64,000 nucleotides of DNA from VGJJ01 sp964480705 (GCA_964480705.1 CAYZPC010000001.1:1-64000); one strand, 5' to 3'; positions 1 through 8,832 are shown, counted from the stretch's first letter. Translations and numbers: made by a program. Notes: generated by a model from the sequence alone, not told the origin.

Positions 1-70
1 CATCCAACAAATCGGTAATTTTTACTTTTCCGTCCTCGACGTATTGGGCGCCCAAAATAATCGTGTGCAT
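1..70 (-). CDS. Partial CDS, 5' end of an unidentified gene
   Basis: An open frame starts with ATG at position 70 and runs off the left edge. The visible N-terminus reads MHTIILGAQYVEDGKVKIT, a beta-strand followed by an acidic turn. Too little remains to name a family. The leader contains a small hairpin (CCTCAT/ATGAGG arms, about 76-92). The frame is open for all 23 codons available and the start sits just outside tRNA-Ile, which supports a real gene, but the function is unknown. Confidence 0.5.
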   Translation of the reverse strand, partial: MHTIILGAQYVEDGKVKITDLLD

Positions 71-139
71 ACATGCCTCATGAAGAATGAGGAGATATAT
101 TAAGGATGCGAATCGTTGTGAAAAAGAAAAAGAATGGAA

Positions 140-213
140 TGCACCGGGGAGGATTTGAACCTCCGACCTCCCGATTATCAGTCGGGTGCTCTACCAGGCT
201 AAGCTACCAGTGC
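140..213 (-). tRNA. tRNA-Ile (anticodon GAT)
   Basis: The cloverleaf folds fully on the minus strand. The acceptor stem pairs GCACTGG with CCGGTGC, the anticodon loop is CTGATAA with anticodon GAT, the T loop is TTCAAAT, and the discriminator is A. No CCA is encoded. The 3' trailer is pyrimidine/T-rich without a hairpin. A copy of the dispersed hairpin repeat directly abuts the 5' end. Confidence 0.95.
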
Positions 214-274
214 GAACTTTTGCAAAAGTTCGATCAAAAGCCTATGTGGGGATTTTGAAAATCCCTGGTAATAG
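214..274 (+). repeat. Dispersed two-hairpin repeat, copy A
   Basis: The first hairpin is GAACTTTT/AAAAGTTC (214-231). It is followed by GATCAAAAGCCTATGTG and a second palindrome, GGGATTTT/AAAATCCC (249-265), then CTGGTAATAG. The same order and core recur at about 29870 and 41147 and, in shortened form, at about 2830, 8875, 29763, 34633, 35980 (minus) and 41440 (minus). This copy begins at the first base beyond tRNA-Ile. Confidence 0.8.
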
Positions 275-375
275 TCTTCAATCTGACTTTGTGCTACCAA
301 GAAATCGGTCAAAGAATGCTTTTAAAGGCAATCCAAGCCACCAGGCTAAAAGGCGTGCCCAGGTATATTTCTCCT

Positions 376-1314
376 ATGAAATACTCCTACGCCGGGTTGA
401 AACTTTCTTCCCCAGCGGTTTTAGCCCCTATGTCAGGGGTTTCTACGCTCCCTTTCCGCTTGTTGTGCAAAGAACTTGGGGCCGGGTTGACCTATACGGA
501 GTTTGCTTCGGCTATTGCCATTGCGAGGAGCGTCGAGGGTAAGCGAGTGAGCAACAATAAAGTGTTTGCGCGCGTGAAAACGGTGAAAGAGGAACATCCA
601 GTGGGGGTTCAATTGTTCGCCCCGCATGAGAAGGATTTGTGCACCGCGATCGAATACGTTGAGAAAGACTTTGATTTGGTGGACATTAATTTTGGGTGCC
701 CTTCCCCCAAAATCACTGGCGGAGGGTGCGGGGCGTTTTTGTTGAAAACTCCTGAGAAAATTATTTCTCTCATTGAGGCTGCAGTGTCCGTTTCCAAAAA
801 ACCAATCACCTGCAAATTGCGCATGGGCTGGGACAAACCCGTGTTGCATGAGTTTGTTCAACAAATTGAAAACGCGGGAGTAGAAGGAATTGCCGTGCAC
901 GCGCGTACTGCTCAGCAAGGTTATTCTGGAAAAGCGGATTGGGAGTATATCAAAAAAATTAAGGGATTGGTGAGTATTCCTGTGATTGGAAATGGGGATG
1001 TCTCGTCTGCGTCGGATGTGTTGGAAAAAATTGAAAAAAAATATTGCGATTTAGTGATGGTTGGCCGCGCCGCGTGGAACAATCCGACTATTTTTTCGGA
1101 AGTCGCGGGAATGAATATTCCTGCGCGAAGTGATGTGTTGAAAAAGTATTTTGCGTGGTGCGAAAAATATCCGGTGTCGGATTTAACGGATATCAAAGCG
1201 CAAGTCTCGGGAATGTTATCGGGCTTGACTGGTGTTAAACGCGTGCGCGTGGAATTAATGCAAGCGAGAGATTTGAGTGGTGTTAAAAAAATTTCATTGG
1301 AGGCCGTTATATGA
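376..1314 (+). CDS. dus: tRNA-dihydrouridine synthase
   Basis: This 312-aa FMN-dependent enzyme would reduce uridine to dihydrouridine in tRNA D-loops. It has the TIM-barrel Dus pattern: APMSGVSTLPFR near the N-terminus, NFGCPSPK with the catalytic Cys around residue 108, CKLRMGW, VHARTAQQGYSG, the FMN phosphate-binding VIGNGDV and MVGRAAWNNP. I chose the ATG at 376 because the family begins a few residues before the APM motif; the longer frame from 289 reads through the repeat next to tRNA-Ile. An A/T box (CTTTTAAAG, about 318-326) would give a leader of roughly 25-30 nt. The stop overlaps the next gene by ATGA, so the two are probably co-transcribed. The substrate position cannot be told from sequence. 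Confidence 0.93.
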   Translation: MKYSYAGLKLSSPAVLAPMSGVSTLPFRLLCKELGAGLTYTEFASAIAIARSVEGKRVSNNKVFARVKTVKEEHPVGVQLFAPHEKDLCTAIEYVEKDFDLVDINFGCPSPKITGGGCGAFLLKTPEKIISLIEAAVSVSKKPITCKLRMGWDKPVLHEFVQQIENAGVEGIAVHARTAQQGYSGKADWEYIKKIKGLVSIPVIGNGDVSSASDVLEKIEKKYCDLVMVGRAAWNNPTIFSEVAGMNIPARSDVLKKYFAWCEKYPVSDLTDIKAQVSGMLSGLTGVKRVRVELMQARDLSGVKKISLEAVI

Positions 1315-1931
1315 AAGAAGAACAGCGTCAAAACATGAGTGTGTATAATGCAACTCCCTCACGATATGATGCAAAATACAAGGAAAGTTTTGAAAAGTAT
1401 GGAAAACCGGATGCCGAGCGGTTTGTGTCCATGTTGAACGGTCCTAAAATTCTTGATGTGGGATGCGGTCCTGGGCATTTTTTGGAATTTTTTAGAGAAA
1501 AAGAGTTGGATGCGCTTGGAATTGATTTGTCGGATGGTTTTATTCAGATATGCAGTTCCAAAGGATTGAATGTGCGCAAAATGGATTTGGAAGAACCCCT
1601 CTTGTATCCCTATTCGTTTGATGGAATTTTTGCAAACATGTCTTTGCTTCACCTTCCGCGCGAACGGGTTCAGCGTGCGGTGGATAAACTCGCGCGCTTG
1701 CTAAAACCAAATGGACTATTTTTTGTAGCTGTAAAAGAAGGAACAAAGCAAGGAATGGAAGTCGATGATGAAAACCCCCCTCATCAGAGGTGGATGACCT
1801 ATTTTACGGATGAGGAAATGAAATCCTTTTTTGCTAAAAAATTTGATGTGGTGTGGGAAACAAAGTTTGTTTTGCCTTCGGGGAATGTTCGCCTCAAGTA
1901 TTTGTTTCGACTCAAGCCCGTGTCAAAATAG
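1311..1931 (+). CDS. Class I SAM-dependent methyltransferase
   Basis: This 206-aa protein has a Rossmann methyltransferase core: motif I ILDVGCGPGHFLEFF near residue 46, an acidic residue ending strand 2 (ALGIDLSD), a motif IV-like region FDGIFANMSLLHLPR, and a C-terminal beta hairpin. It resembles small-molecule or tRNA-modifying methyltransferases of the UbiE/Methyltransf_11 type. The substrate is unknown. The ATG start overlaps the dus stop (ATGA), which suggests translational coupling; a link to tRNA modification is only suggested by that neighbour. A hairpin after the stop probably ends transcription. Confidence 0.8.
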   Translation: MKEEQRQNMSVYNATPSRYDAKYKESFEKYGKPDAERFVSMLNGPKILDVGCGPGHFLEFFREKELDALGIDLSDGFIQICSSKGLNVRKMDLEEPLLYPYSFDGIFANMSLLHLPRERVQRAVDKLARLLKPNGLFFVAVKEGTKQGMEVDDENPPHQRWMTYFTDEEMKSFFAKKFDVVWETKFVLPSGNVRLKYLFRLKPVSK

Positions 1932-1959
1932 TTTTTGAAAGGTGACGTTGAAAAGAGAA

Positions 1960-1979
1960 AATGGCCCTTTCGGGCCATT
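1960..1979. terminator. Hairpin between convergent genes
   Basis: A perfect inverted repeat, AATGGCCC-TTTC-GGGCCATT, lies between the methyltransferase stop and the converging zinc-ribbon gene. It can form on either strand and may end both transcripts or protect the 3' ends. Confidence 0.5.
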
Positions 1980-1984
1980 ACTAA

Positions 1985-2224
1985 TTATTGGGGCGGATTA
2001 TTTGTCGTGTCGGCGGGAGGAATTTCCTGCGTGGCAGGTGCGCTCTCCGTCGTGCTTGCAGATGGTGCATCCGTGCGTGCTTCCGTCTGTGTTTCTGCTG
2101 CAGCCGGTTGAGGTGCCGGTGCAGGCGTTTCAGGCATTTCCTGTCGAACCATTGCTTGTCCGCAGTGTTCGCCGGGTTCGGCAGCGGTGTATCCGCATAC
2201 CATGCATTTGTATGTGACAGTCAT
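1985..2224 (-). CDS. Small zinc-ribbon protein with Pro/Ala/Thr-rich tail
   Basis: This 79-aa protein starts MTVTYKCMVCGYTAAEPGE and has C-x2-C followed by HCG, a short rubredoxin/desulforedoxin-like zinc knuckle. The last two thirds are a low-complexity Pro, Ala, Thr and Glu tail with no aromatic core. The ATG at 2224 follows a strong ribosome-binding site (GAGGAGG); a longer reading to 2242 would begin upstream of that site. The role is unknown. Such ribbons often bind metal and a macromolecular partner, but nothing here names one. Confidence 0.7.
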   Translation of the reverse strand: MTVTYKCMVCGYTAAEPGEHCGQAMVRQEMPETPAPAPQPAAAETQTEARTDAPSASTTESAPATQEIPPADTTNNPPQ

Positions 2225-2334
2225 GTGAGTTTTCCTCCTCAATTTTTTTGACTAGGTGTTTTGGGTGACTCGATGGTTGTAAAGTGCTCGAATTTTTTTT
2301 CCGCGACTTCGTCAATGGTGGAAATGCATGAGTG

Positions 2335-2360
2335 AAAAGTTCCACGATTGTGGAACTTTT
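2335..2360. terminator. Hairpin with T tract (bidirectional terminator-like)
   Basis: GTTCCAC-GATT-GTGGAAC is flanked by AAAA on the left and TTTTTT on the right, so each strand shows a stem followed by T residues. It lies just past the stop of the minus-strand gene ending at 2402. The rest of 2225-2401 shows no gene. Confidence 0.5.
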
Positions 2361-2401
2361 TTGGAGAATTCTTAATTTGCTTTTTTTTGCAAAAAATTGT
2401 T

Positions 2402-2779
2402 TTACAAATCAAACCCAATCAGGAGTGTGGCTTCGTCTCCTTCGATCCGCACGCGTTTGGCTAAATAGTCGTGTACTTTCAACCCAGGCGAGGAGGAAAC
2501 CACGTGCTTTGCGGGCACTTCGGGGAACACCACTGGAGGAAAAAATATTTCTCCATTTTCTTGGCGAACAATGCTTTGGGTGGGTTCTCTCCACGTGGAG
2601 TCGTGTACCGCGCACACGCAGTAGGTTCGTTTCACCGCTTCGCGTACTCCTAAATTGTTTTCATCTTCATTGATGGAGATGAATTTTTTTTCTTCCGTTG
2701 AGAGCAAGTATAAGCGCGTGATTCCCTGCAGAAGTTGGAGTCGGTGAAGAATGTGTTTGATTTCTTTGGGTTCTTCCAT
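2402..2779 (-). CDS. Hypothetical protein, 125 aa
   Basis: I do not recognise this protein. It is charged, with no membrane segment or signal peptide: an N-terminal helix (MEEPKEIKHILHRLQLLQGI), a predicted strand-rich middle with a CVC triplet, and a C-terminus ending in RVRIEGDEATLLIGFDL, which looks like a beta hairpin. The ATG start is supported by an A/T box 27 bp upstream, so the transcript is probably leaderless. It may be transcribed alone. The reading frame is well isolated, so it is likely real. Confidence 0.65.
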   Translation of the reverse strand: MEEPKEIKHILHRLQLLQGITRLYLLSTEEKKFISINEDENNLGVREAVKRTYCVCAVHDSTWREPTQSIVRQENGEIFFPPVVFPEVPAKHVVSSSPGLKVHDYLAKRVRIEGDEATLLIGFDL

Positions 2780-2800
2780 GGACTATTTATCCCCAAATCC

Positions 2801-2810
2801 TTTTTTATAT
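2801..2810 (-). promoter_or_regulatory. A/T box (TATA) of the gene starting at 2779
   Basis: ATATAAAAAA on the minus strand is centred about 27 bp before the ATG, the spacing expected for a leaderless archaeal transcript. A repeat copy lies just upstream of it. Confidence 0.5.
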
Positions 2811-2824
2811 TCCATTGAACGTTT

Positions 2825-2866
2825 GGGAAAAGTTTAATCAAAATAAGGAAAGTTCAATCAAAAATA
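2825..2866 (+). repeat. Degenerate copies of the dispersed repeat core
   Basis: Two half-copies lie in tandem: AAAAGTTTAATCAAAA and AAAGTTCAATCAAAAA. They carry the GTTYRATCAAAA core without the flanking hairpins and lie between two minus-strand genes. Confidence 0.55.
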
Positions 2867-2881
2867 GTATTTTTGGTCATT

Positions 2882-4648
2882 TTAGTGCATTTTTTTGAGT
2901 GTGTTGAGTTTGCTGCGCAGCACGTTGAAACCGCTCTGCCAGGATTGTTTTTTCCACGGGTCAAATCCTATTTCAAGCAGCATTTTCTCCGGGTCCTTGC
3001 TTCCGCCGTATGACAAAAACTTTTCATATCGTGGAACAAAGTCCTTTCCTTCTTCTTGGTACATTTCCCACAACGCGGTAACGAGGAGCTGTCCAAACGA
3101 ATAGGCGTACACGTAAAATGGTGCTTCAAAAATGTGGGGAATCATCAACCATTCATACGAGGCCTCTACTGGGATGTGCATTTTTTTTCCAAACTGCTCG
3201 CGGAGGTTTTCATAATACAATTCATTCAGCTCTGTCACGCTTTTACCCTCGTGAATGGCGTCAAATGCGTCTATTTCAAATTTGCAGAAAAAGGCTTGTC
3301 GTTGAATGGTGGAGTAGGCTTCATCTAATTGTTGCGCGAGTAAGTATTTTCGCATCATCGTGTGGCCATTTTCATCCATGAGTTTTTGGGCGAGGAGCAT
3401 TTCTCCAAACGTGGAAGCGGTTTCCGCTAATGGCAAACCGGCTTGCTGGAGGAAAATGGAGTGATTTCCCGACAAGTGGTCGTGTACCGCGTGCCCTAAT
3501 TCATGGGCGAGGGTGAAAACGCTTTGAAGTTTTCCATTCCAATTGGTGAGAACGAATGCGGTTTCATTTGGAGTGGCGTTGGCGCAAAATGCTCCTCCTC
3601 TTTTTCCTTTTCGGATTTGGGCATCTAATCTTTTTTCGGCTAGGACGCGATGAGCTTCTTTTTTGAATCGCGGGGAAAAGTCTTCATACGCTGACATGAC
3701 TTTCTGATACCCTTCTTGGAATGTGTATTTTTTGTTAGGGTGTGGAAGAGGTGCGTACGTGTGGTAGCGTGAAAATGGCACGTGCAATAGGTCCATTTTC
3801 CATTCCATGTATTCTTGAAAAATGTCCGTGTTCTGTTCGCATACGCGTAAGAAATTTTTGACCATTTCATCATCTAAATTGTTTGCTTTGTTGCGCACCG
3901 AAATGGGCGTTTCATATTTGCGCAGGGTCACGTGTTCATTCCAGTAGTTGTGCGACAAGTCCACATATATTTCTCCTAATTCTCCAGCGTGTTCGCCAAA
4001 TTTTTTCCATAAGAGGTTGTAGGCTTTTACCCTATCATGAGGGTTTTTTCCATGGATGTGGGGTCGTAATTCTTCTTCAGAAATGTGAATGGTTTTCAGT
4101 CCTTTTTTCCAGGGAAACGTGTATCCGCTCGTGGATATTTCATAGAGTTTGACGAGCGCGTCGCTTCCATTGGCGTCTTTGAGGTTGATGATTTGCTCTT
4201 CTTTTTCCGAGAGCAAGTGTTTTCGATATTTTCGCATTTCATTTAATGCGTACGCGTGCTCTTTGTTTCGCGGTGCAAGTTTTCGAGCGGTTTTTTCATC
4301 GAGGTTTTTCCACCACAATCCAAAGTATAGGGTTTCATTTCCCATTTTGGTGAAGAATTGCGTGAGTCTGTTTTGCAGGGCTTTGGCTTCCTCATCCTGC
4401 GTGTTTTGTGCAAACTGCAGCATGGAGTATGTTCCAATTTTGTGGGAGATGACTGCCATGTCTTCATTCATTTTCATGGCTTGCTCGACCAGTTCGCGCG
4501 TGGGTTTTTTTTCGAGCTTGGGTCGATATTTCACAAATTTTTGGGTTTGAACATTAATCGTATGCAAATCTTTTTGCAGGGCTTTTTCATCCGCGTATAA
4601 TTGCTTCAAATTCCATGCGGGAATGGTTTCGGAAGAAGTGTCGCGCAT
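2882..4648 (-). CDS. pepF: Oligoendopeptidase F (M3 family)
   Basis: This 588-aa protein has the full length and layout of M3B oligopeptidases. The catalytic zinc site is HELGHAVHDH near residues 382-391, with the downstream acidic ligand expected in AETASTFGEML. The N-terminal helical half begins with IPAWNLKQLYADEKAL, typical of PepF. It should cleave short cytosolic peptides; there is no signal peptide. An A/T box (TTTTTAACC on the minus strand) lies 27 bp before the ATG at 4648, indicating a leaderless message. It faces away from the repeat-bearing gap and appears monocistronic. Confidence 0.93.
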   Translation of the reverse strand: MRDTSSETIPAWNLKQLYADEKALQKDLHTINVQTQKFVKYRPKLEKKPTRELVEQAMKMNEDMAVISHKIGTYSMLQFAQNTQDEEAKALQNRLTQFFTKMGNETLYFGLWWKNLDEKTARKLAPRNKEHAYALNEMRKYRKHLLSEKEEQIINLKDANGSDALVKLYEISTSGYTFPWKKGLKTIHISEEELRPHIHGKNPHDRVKAYNLLWKKFGEHAGELGEIYVDLSHNYWNEHVTLRKYETPISVRNKANNLDDEMVKNFLRVCEQNTDIFQEYMEWKMDLLHVPFSRYHTYAPLPHPNKKYTFQEGYQKVMSAYEDFSPRFKKEAHRVLAEKRLDAQIRKGKRGGAFCANATPNETAFVLTNWNGKLQSVFTLAHELGHAVHDHLSGNHSIFLQQAGLPLAETASTFGEMLLAQKLMDENGHTMMRKYLLAQQLDEAYSTIQRQAFFCKFEIDAFDAIHEGKSVTELNELYYENLREQFGKKMHIPVEASYEWLMIPHIFEAPFYVYAYSFGQLLVTALWEMYQEEGKDFVPRYEKFLSYGGSKDPEKMLLEIGFDPWKKQSWQSGFNVLRSKLNTLKKMH

Positions 4649-4711
4649 CCCAATGGAATAAAATTCGGGGTTAAAAACCCGCCATTATTCAAGTGCGGGG
4701 CATCATTCGTG

Positions 4712-6472
4712 TTATTCGCTTTCGTTCGCGGAACCATTCTGTTGTCGCCAGAACGCGTAATACAACCCTTTCTTTCGCACAAGTTGAGCGTGCGTGCCTT
4801 CTTCCACTACACGTCCTTTTTCGAGCACGAGGATTCTGTCCGCGTGGGCAATGGTTGAGAGGCGATGGGCAATAATCACACAAATCACGTGGGGTCGGCT
4901 CTCTTTGATGTGTTGAATCGTTTCCGTGATGGCGTGTTCGGTAATAGAGTCCAATGCCGAGGTGGCTTCATCAAAAATTAACACATCCGGGTTGCGTAAG
5001 AGTGCGCGCGCAATGGCTAATCGTTGTTTTTCTCCTCCCGAGAGTTTGATTCCGCCTTCGCCAATTTTATTGTCTAATCCTTTTTCTCCGCGTGAAATGA
5101 GATGGGTAGCGTTGGCGTGTGCCAAGGCTGTTAAGCATTCTTCTTCCGTCGCGCGGGGGTTCACAAAGAGTAAGTTTTCGCGCAGCGTGCCGGCAAATAA
5201 TTGTGTTTCTTGCGACACCATTCCGATGCGCATGCGCACGGCTTCTGAGTCTAAGCGCTTCATGTCCGTGTCATTCACGCGAATGCTTCCGTGAGTGGGA
5301 GAGTATAATCCTGTCAGTAGTTTCACGAGCGTTGATTTTCCGCTCCCGGATGAGCCGGCGAATGCAACGGTTTCTCCGGCGTGAATGTCAATGGAAATAT
5401 TTTTCACAGACGGAATATCGGTGGAGGGATACGTGAATGACACATCTTCATATGTTACGCGAGTAATTTTTCCTAAGTGAACAGGTTTAGCTGGCTTGGC
5501 TTGCGGGGGGAGTGCGAGGATTTCCTCGAGTGCGTCCAAACTCGCGCGCGCTTCCTGATAACGCTGCGCGACCGTTCCTAATTCGGCGAGCGGGCCGAAG
5601 ATGAAGAATGAATAAAACAAGAGTGAGAAAAGCGCTCCTAAGGTAATTTCCTGTTGGAACACGAGCCAGAGCATCAATCCAAGTAGGCCCGTGCGGAGGG
5701 CGTTGATGAGGGTTCCCTGAACGAACGCAAGGGTGCGTACAAGTCGGACTTTTTTCAATTCTAATCCTAAGATTTTTTCGTTCACATTATTTAGGCGGTT
5801 AATTTCTTGGTTTTCCAATCCCATGCTTTTGACTAATTCCACATTTCGAATCGTTTCCGTGGTGCTTCCGGCTAATTCGGCAGTTTCAGATACAATGGCT
5901 TTTTGCGCGGCCTTGATTCTGGTTGAGAGTACGAATGTAATGGCTCCCAACACGGGAATCATCACCACATACGCTGTTCCAATCGCCCAGTGCGTCAGGA
6001 AAGCGTACACTAAAACAAATCCAATCCCCACAATGGAGAAAAACAACACGCCAATCGAACTTTCAATGAATCCTTGCAAGTCCGTTCGTGCTTTCTGCAA
6101 TTTCTGCAAAATTTCTCCCGAGCGGCGGTCTTCAAACACCGAATACGGAAGAGAAAACGTGTGTTCCACTGATGCAGAGTACATTTCCGTCCCCACGCGT
6201 TGGGTAATCACATTCGTGTAGTAATCCTGAAACGTTTTCGCGGTGCGCGAAACGAATGCTACCCCCATCGCGGCGATGAGAAGCAGTGTCACTCCCGAGA
6301 TGAATTGGTCCGTGGTGAGTTCCGTTACTTTCGTGGCGTAATCATCAATAATAAAGCGAAAAATCAGCGGGTCCATTAAGGAAAAAAGCTGATTCACGGC
6401 TGCGAGGACCATGGCTAAGGCTATGGTGCGTTTGTGGGCGCGGAGGAATTTCCATCCTGGAATGCGGAGCAT
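4712..6472 (-). CDS. ABC exporter, fused permease and ATPase
   Basis: The 586-aa half-transporter has an N-terminal ABC transmembrane type 1 domain with about six helices (residues 15-310) and a C-terminal nucleotide-binding domain. The latter shows Walker A GSSGSGKST, a Q-loop region GMVSQETQLF, signature LSGGEKQR, Walker B VLIFDEATSALD and the H-loop HRLST. It belongs to the MdlB/MsbA-like group that acts as a dimer exporting lipids, peptides or drugs; the substrate cannot be inferred. A minus-strand A/T box (GAATAAAAAG) lies 28 bp before the ATG. No partner half-transporter is adjacent, so it is probably a homodimer. Confidence 0.93.
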   Translation of the reverse strand: MLRIPGWKFLRAHKRTIALAMVLAAVNQLFSLMDPLIFRFIIDDYATKVTELTTDQFISGVTLLLIAAMGVAFVSRTAKTFQDYYTNVITQRVGTEMYSASVEHTFSLPYSVFEDRRSGEILQKLQKARTDLQGFIESSIGVLFFSIVGIGFVLVYAFLTHWAIGTAYVVMIPVLGAITFVLSTRIKAAQKAIVSETAELAGSTTETIRNVELVKSMGLENQEINRLNNVNEKILGLELKKVRLVRTLAFVQGTLINALRTGLLGLMLWLVFQQEITLGALFSLLFYSFFIFGPLAELGTVAQRYQEARASLDALEEILALPPQAKPAKPVHLGKITRVTYEDVSFTYPSTDIPSVKNISIDIHAGETVAFAGSSGSGKSTLVKLLTGLYSPTHGSIRVNDTDMKRLDSEAVRMRIGMVSQETQLFAGTLRENLLFVNPRATEEECLTALAHANATHLISRGEKGLDNKIGEGGIKLSGGEKQRLAIARALLRNPDVLIFDEATSALDSITEHAITETIQHIKESRPHVICVIIAHRLSTIAHADRILVLEKGRVVEEGTHAQLVRKKGLYYAFWRQQNGSANESE

Positions 6473-6578
6473 GTATCTATCGGGTGTCCGACAACTTTTT
6501 ATTCATCCCGGTAAAATGGTTGCGTGCCCGCGATGATTGAACCAAAATCGCTTTTTAATGTGCTTAAGTGCATCCTAG

Positions 6579-6944
6579 ATGACTTCTCCCCTTTCAACTA
6601 TTTTCCAAGAATTCCGTCCCTGGGGGAATTTTTCCCAGTACACGCATAATCAGCTTTCCACGGTGAAAATCATTGAAATTAACGCGGGTGGCATGTTAAG
6701 TTTGCAATTACATCATTTGAGGGATGAGGTGTGGATTCCCCTCGATGAAGGAATTGTCGCTGAGATTGCTGGAGAAAAAATTCGTGCGCAGGTGGGTAAA
6801 CCATTGTTTGTTCCCAAGAAAACAACACATCGTTTGTCGGCGGAAAAAAAGGCGCGCGTGCTTGAAATTGCCTTTGGGGAGTTTGATGAGAATGACATTG
6901 TGCGTTTAGACGATGTGTACGGGCGATCGTCTCCGTCGAAGTAG
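6579..6944 (+). CDS. Cupin, type II phosphomannose isomerase-like
   Basis: This 121-aa single-cupin protein resembles the C-terminal domain of bifunctional mannose-6-phosphate isomerase/GDP-mannose pyrophosphorylase. It shows REFRPWGNFSQY-like entry residues, the first cupin motif with LQLHHLRDEVW and a second with PLFVPKKTTHRLS. It could interconvert mannose and fructose phosphates for surface glycan synthesis. The ATG at 6579 sits 24 bp from a TTTTTAA box and just after CATCCTAG, consistent with a leaderless transcript. The small size is normal for stand-alone members. Confidence 0.8.
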   Translation: MTSPLSTIFQEFRPWGNFSQYTHNQLSTVKIIEINAGGMLSLQLHHLRDEVWIPLDEGIVAEIAGEKIRAQVGKPLFVPKKTTHRLSAEKKARVLEIAFGEFDENDIVRLDDVYGRSSPSK

Positions 6945-6994
6945 AGTATTTTGGGGTTCGATTCCCATAAAAACAATGCATTATTTTTTGGTTA

Positions 6995-7240
6995 ATGGTA
7001 TTTTTTGTTTATCTCTTGCAGTGCGGGGATGATTCGCTGTATTGCGGTTATGCTAAAAATGTGGATGCGCGGGTTGCTTTGCATCGTGCAGGGCGCGCGA
7101 GTAAATACACTCGTTCGCGTCTCCCCGTAAAAGTTGTTCACGTGGAATCGTTTCCTTCTCAACGTGCGGCCATGTGCCGCGAAGCGGAAATTAAAACGTT
7201 TTCGCGGAAAAAGAAATTGGAATTAATTCGTGCGAATTAA
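6995..7240 (+). CDS. GIY-YIG domain protein (UPF0213/YhbQ-like)
   Basis: The 81-aa protein is a single GIY-YIG module. The first strand pair is VYLLQCGDDSLYCGYA, followed by the Arg-containing helix VDARVALHRAG and the conserved Glu in MCREAEIKTFSR. YhbQ-like members are stand-alone nuclease folds proposed to act in DNA repair. The start ATG at 6995 follows an A/T stretch at the right distance for a leaderless mRNA. It ends just before the converging helicase gene. Confidence 0.85.
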   Translation: MVFFVYLLQCGDDSLYCGYAKNVDARVALHRAGRASKYTRSRLPVKVVHVESFPSQRAAMCREAEIKTFSRKKKLELIRAN

Positions 7241-7260
7241 ATGGAAAAAAGAGCGAATGG

Positions 7261-8832
7261 TTATTCGTCTTTCTTCGCATGTTTAAGTCCAAAGTGTTTG
7301 ACAATTTTGATGTCTTCATCTTGTGTGGCGTTTCCGCGTCGTGCACCGGGTTTTCCAAAGGGTTTTTTGCCAAAGGGCTTTTTCCCATATGAATCGTGTT
7401 TCACAAATGGTTTTCGGTTTCCAAACGATGGTTTAGTGCGTTGAGCGTGTGCACCATACGGTTGTCCGCTCGCTTCTTGTTGGGAGAATGATTTTCCCGT
7501 GTTAAACGAACGGTTTCGCGGAGGAAAACTACCGGGTTTTCCGCGGTGGTGTGGCATGTTTCCATGTCCGCGTTCGTGCGAGTTATCATTCTCGTTGCGC
7601 GGCTTTCCTTTCCCCGTTGAATAGGCAATGGATGCAAATTCCGGCAAAGGCAATTCCGTAATCGTGTGGGATTTGTCTCGCACAATCGAGCGGAAATACA
7701 TGTAATCCGTTGGCGCGAGGAGGGAGATTATTTTTCCTTCTTCTCCTGCTCTAGCGGTGCGTCCGGAACGATGAATGTAGTCTTCAGGCGTGCGGGAAAT
7801 ATCATAATTAATGACGTGGGACACATTCTTGATGTCAAGTCCGCGTGCGGCTACGTCACTTGCAACCAGCACGTGGAATTTTCCCGAGTGAAAGTCTTGC
7901 AGCGTTCGTTTACGTTGGTTTTGTGACAATCCACCGTGAATGGCTTCCGCGCGAATCCCGTTGGCGTTCAAGTTTCGTTCCACTTTGTCCACGTTTCGGC
8001 GAGTGCCGCAGAACACCATCGCTAAGGGTGGTTTTTCCGTGTTGAGGATGTGAACCAATAATCCAAATTTCTGGTCGGCCTTTTTGTCTAAATCATAATA
8101 CATTTGCGTGAGTTTTCCTTTGTCCACGTGCGTTTGGGCTTTCACGAGTTGGGGGTTTTTCATGTGTTGGGAGGCGATTTGTTGAATTTCATGTGAGAAG
8201 GTGGCGGAGAACAAGAGTGTTTGTCTCTGTTGCGGCAACATTCGAATAATTTTTTTCATATCCTGAATAAATCCCATGTCGAGCATTCGGTCGGCTTCAT
8301 CTAACACGAGTGTGTGAATGGCATTCAAGCGCAGCGTTCCGCGTTCAATGTGATCCATTACGCGTCCGGGTGTTCCAACGACAATGTCCGTTCTTCGGAG
8401 ATGTTGGATTTGCATTCCCATGGACGCGCCACCATACACCGCAGTAATGGACATTCGTTTGTGTTTGGAAAATTTTCGCATTTCTTGCATGACTTGTTCG
8501 CATAATTCGCGTGTGGGAACAAGGATGAGTGCTTGCACTGTTCCATTCGGGCGCATTTTTTCAACGATGGGGAGTCCAAACGCAGCCGTTTTTCCGCTTC
8601 CCGTGTGGGATTGTCCCATCACGTCTTTACCTGCGAGAATGAGTGGGATGGACATTTCTTGAATGGGCGTCCATGTCATGTACCCTAAATCGTTGACCGC
8701 TTGCTGGACGGCGCTGGAAAAAGCAATGGCTGTTTTTTCAACCGGATTTTTGGATTTGGTCTCGTGTTCCGCGGGGGAGTGAGTTGTCGCGTGCTCGTGG
8801 GCATGCGGGTGAGTGGGTCGTGTACTGTGCAT
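7261..8832 (-). CDS. DEAD-box RNA helicase with basic Gly/Phe/Lys-rich tail
   Basis: This 523-aa ATP-dependent RNA helicase has all family motifs in order: the Q-motif region YMTWTPIQEMSIP, motif I SHTGSGKT, PTRELCEQ, GTPGRV, DEAD within VLDEADRMLD, SAT, and the C-terminal DVAARGLD and HRSGRTARAGEEG. Residues from about 400 form a disordered His/Arg/Asn-rich and then Lys-Pro-Phe-Gly-rich tail with repeated KKPFGK units, probably an RNA-binding or chaperone tail. An A/T box (TATATAAACC) lies about 30 bp before the ATG. It would remodel rRNA or mRNA; the exact target is unknown. Confidence 0.95.
   Translation of the reverse strand: MHSTRPTHPHAHEHATTHSPAEHETKSKNPVEKTAIAFSSAVQQAVNDLGYMTWTPIQEMSIPLILAGKDVMGQSHTGSGKTAAFGLPIVEKMRPNGTVQALILVPTRELCEQVMQEMRKFSKHKRMSITAVYGGASMGMQIQHLRRTDIVVGTPGRVMDHIERGTLRLNAIHTLVLDEADRMLDMGFIQDMKKIIRMLPQQRQTLLFSATFSHEIQQIASQHMKNPQLVKAQTHVDKGKLTQMYYDLDKKADQKFGLLVHILNTEKPPLAMVFCGTRRNVDKVERNLNANGIRAEAIHGGLSQNQRKRTLQDFHSGKFHVLVASDVAARGLDIKNVSHVINYDISRTPEDYIHRSGRTARAGEEGKIISLLAPTDYMYFRSIVRDKSHTITELPLPEFASIAYSTGKGKPRNENDNSHERGHGNMPHHRGKPGSFPPRNRSFNTGKSFSQQEASGQPYGAHAQRTKPSFGNRKPFVKHDSYGKKPFGKKPFGKPGARRGNATQDEDIKIVKHFGLKHAKKDE

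Noticed and set aside
186..542. Plus-strand frame beginning inside tRNA-Ile
   Set aside because: It overlaps a tRNA and the dispersed repeat and is out of frame with the dihydrouridine synthase.
6950..6975. T-arm-like sequence (GGGGTTCGATTCCCA) just after the cupin gene
   Set aside because: Upstream bases lie inside the cupin frame and give no anticodon arm or acceptor partner, so it is not a tRNA.
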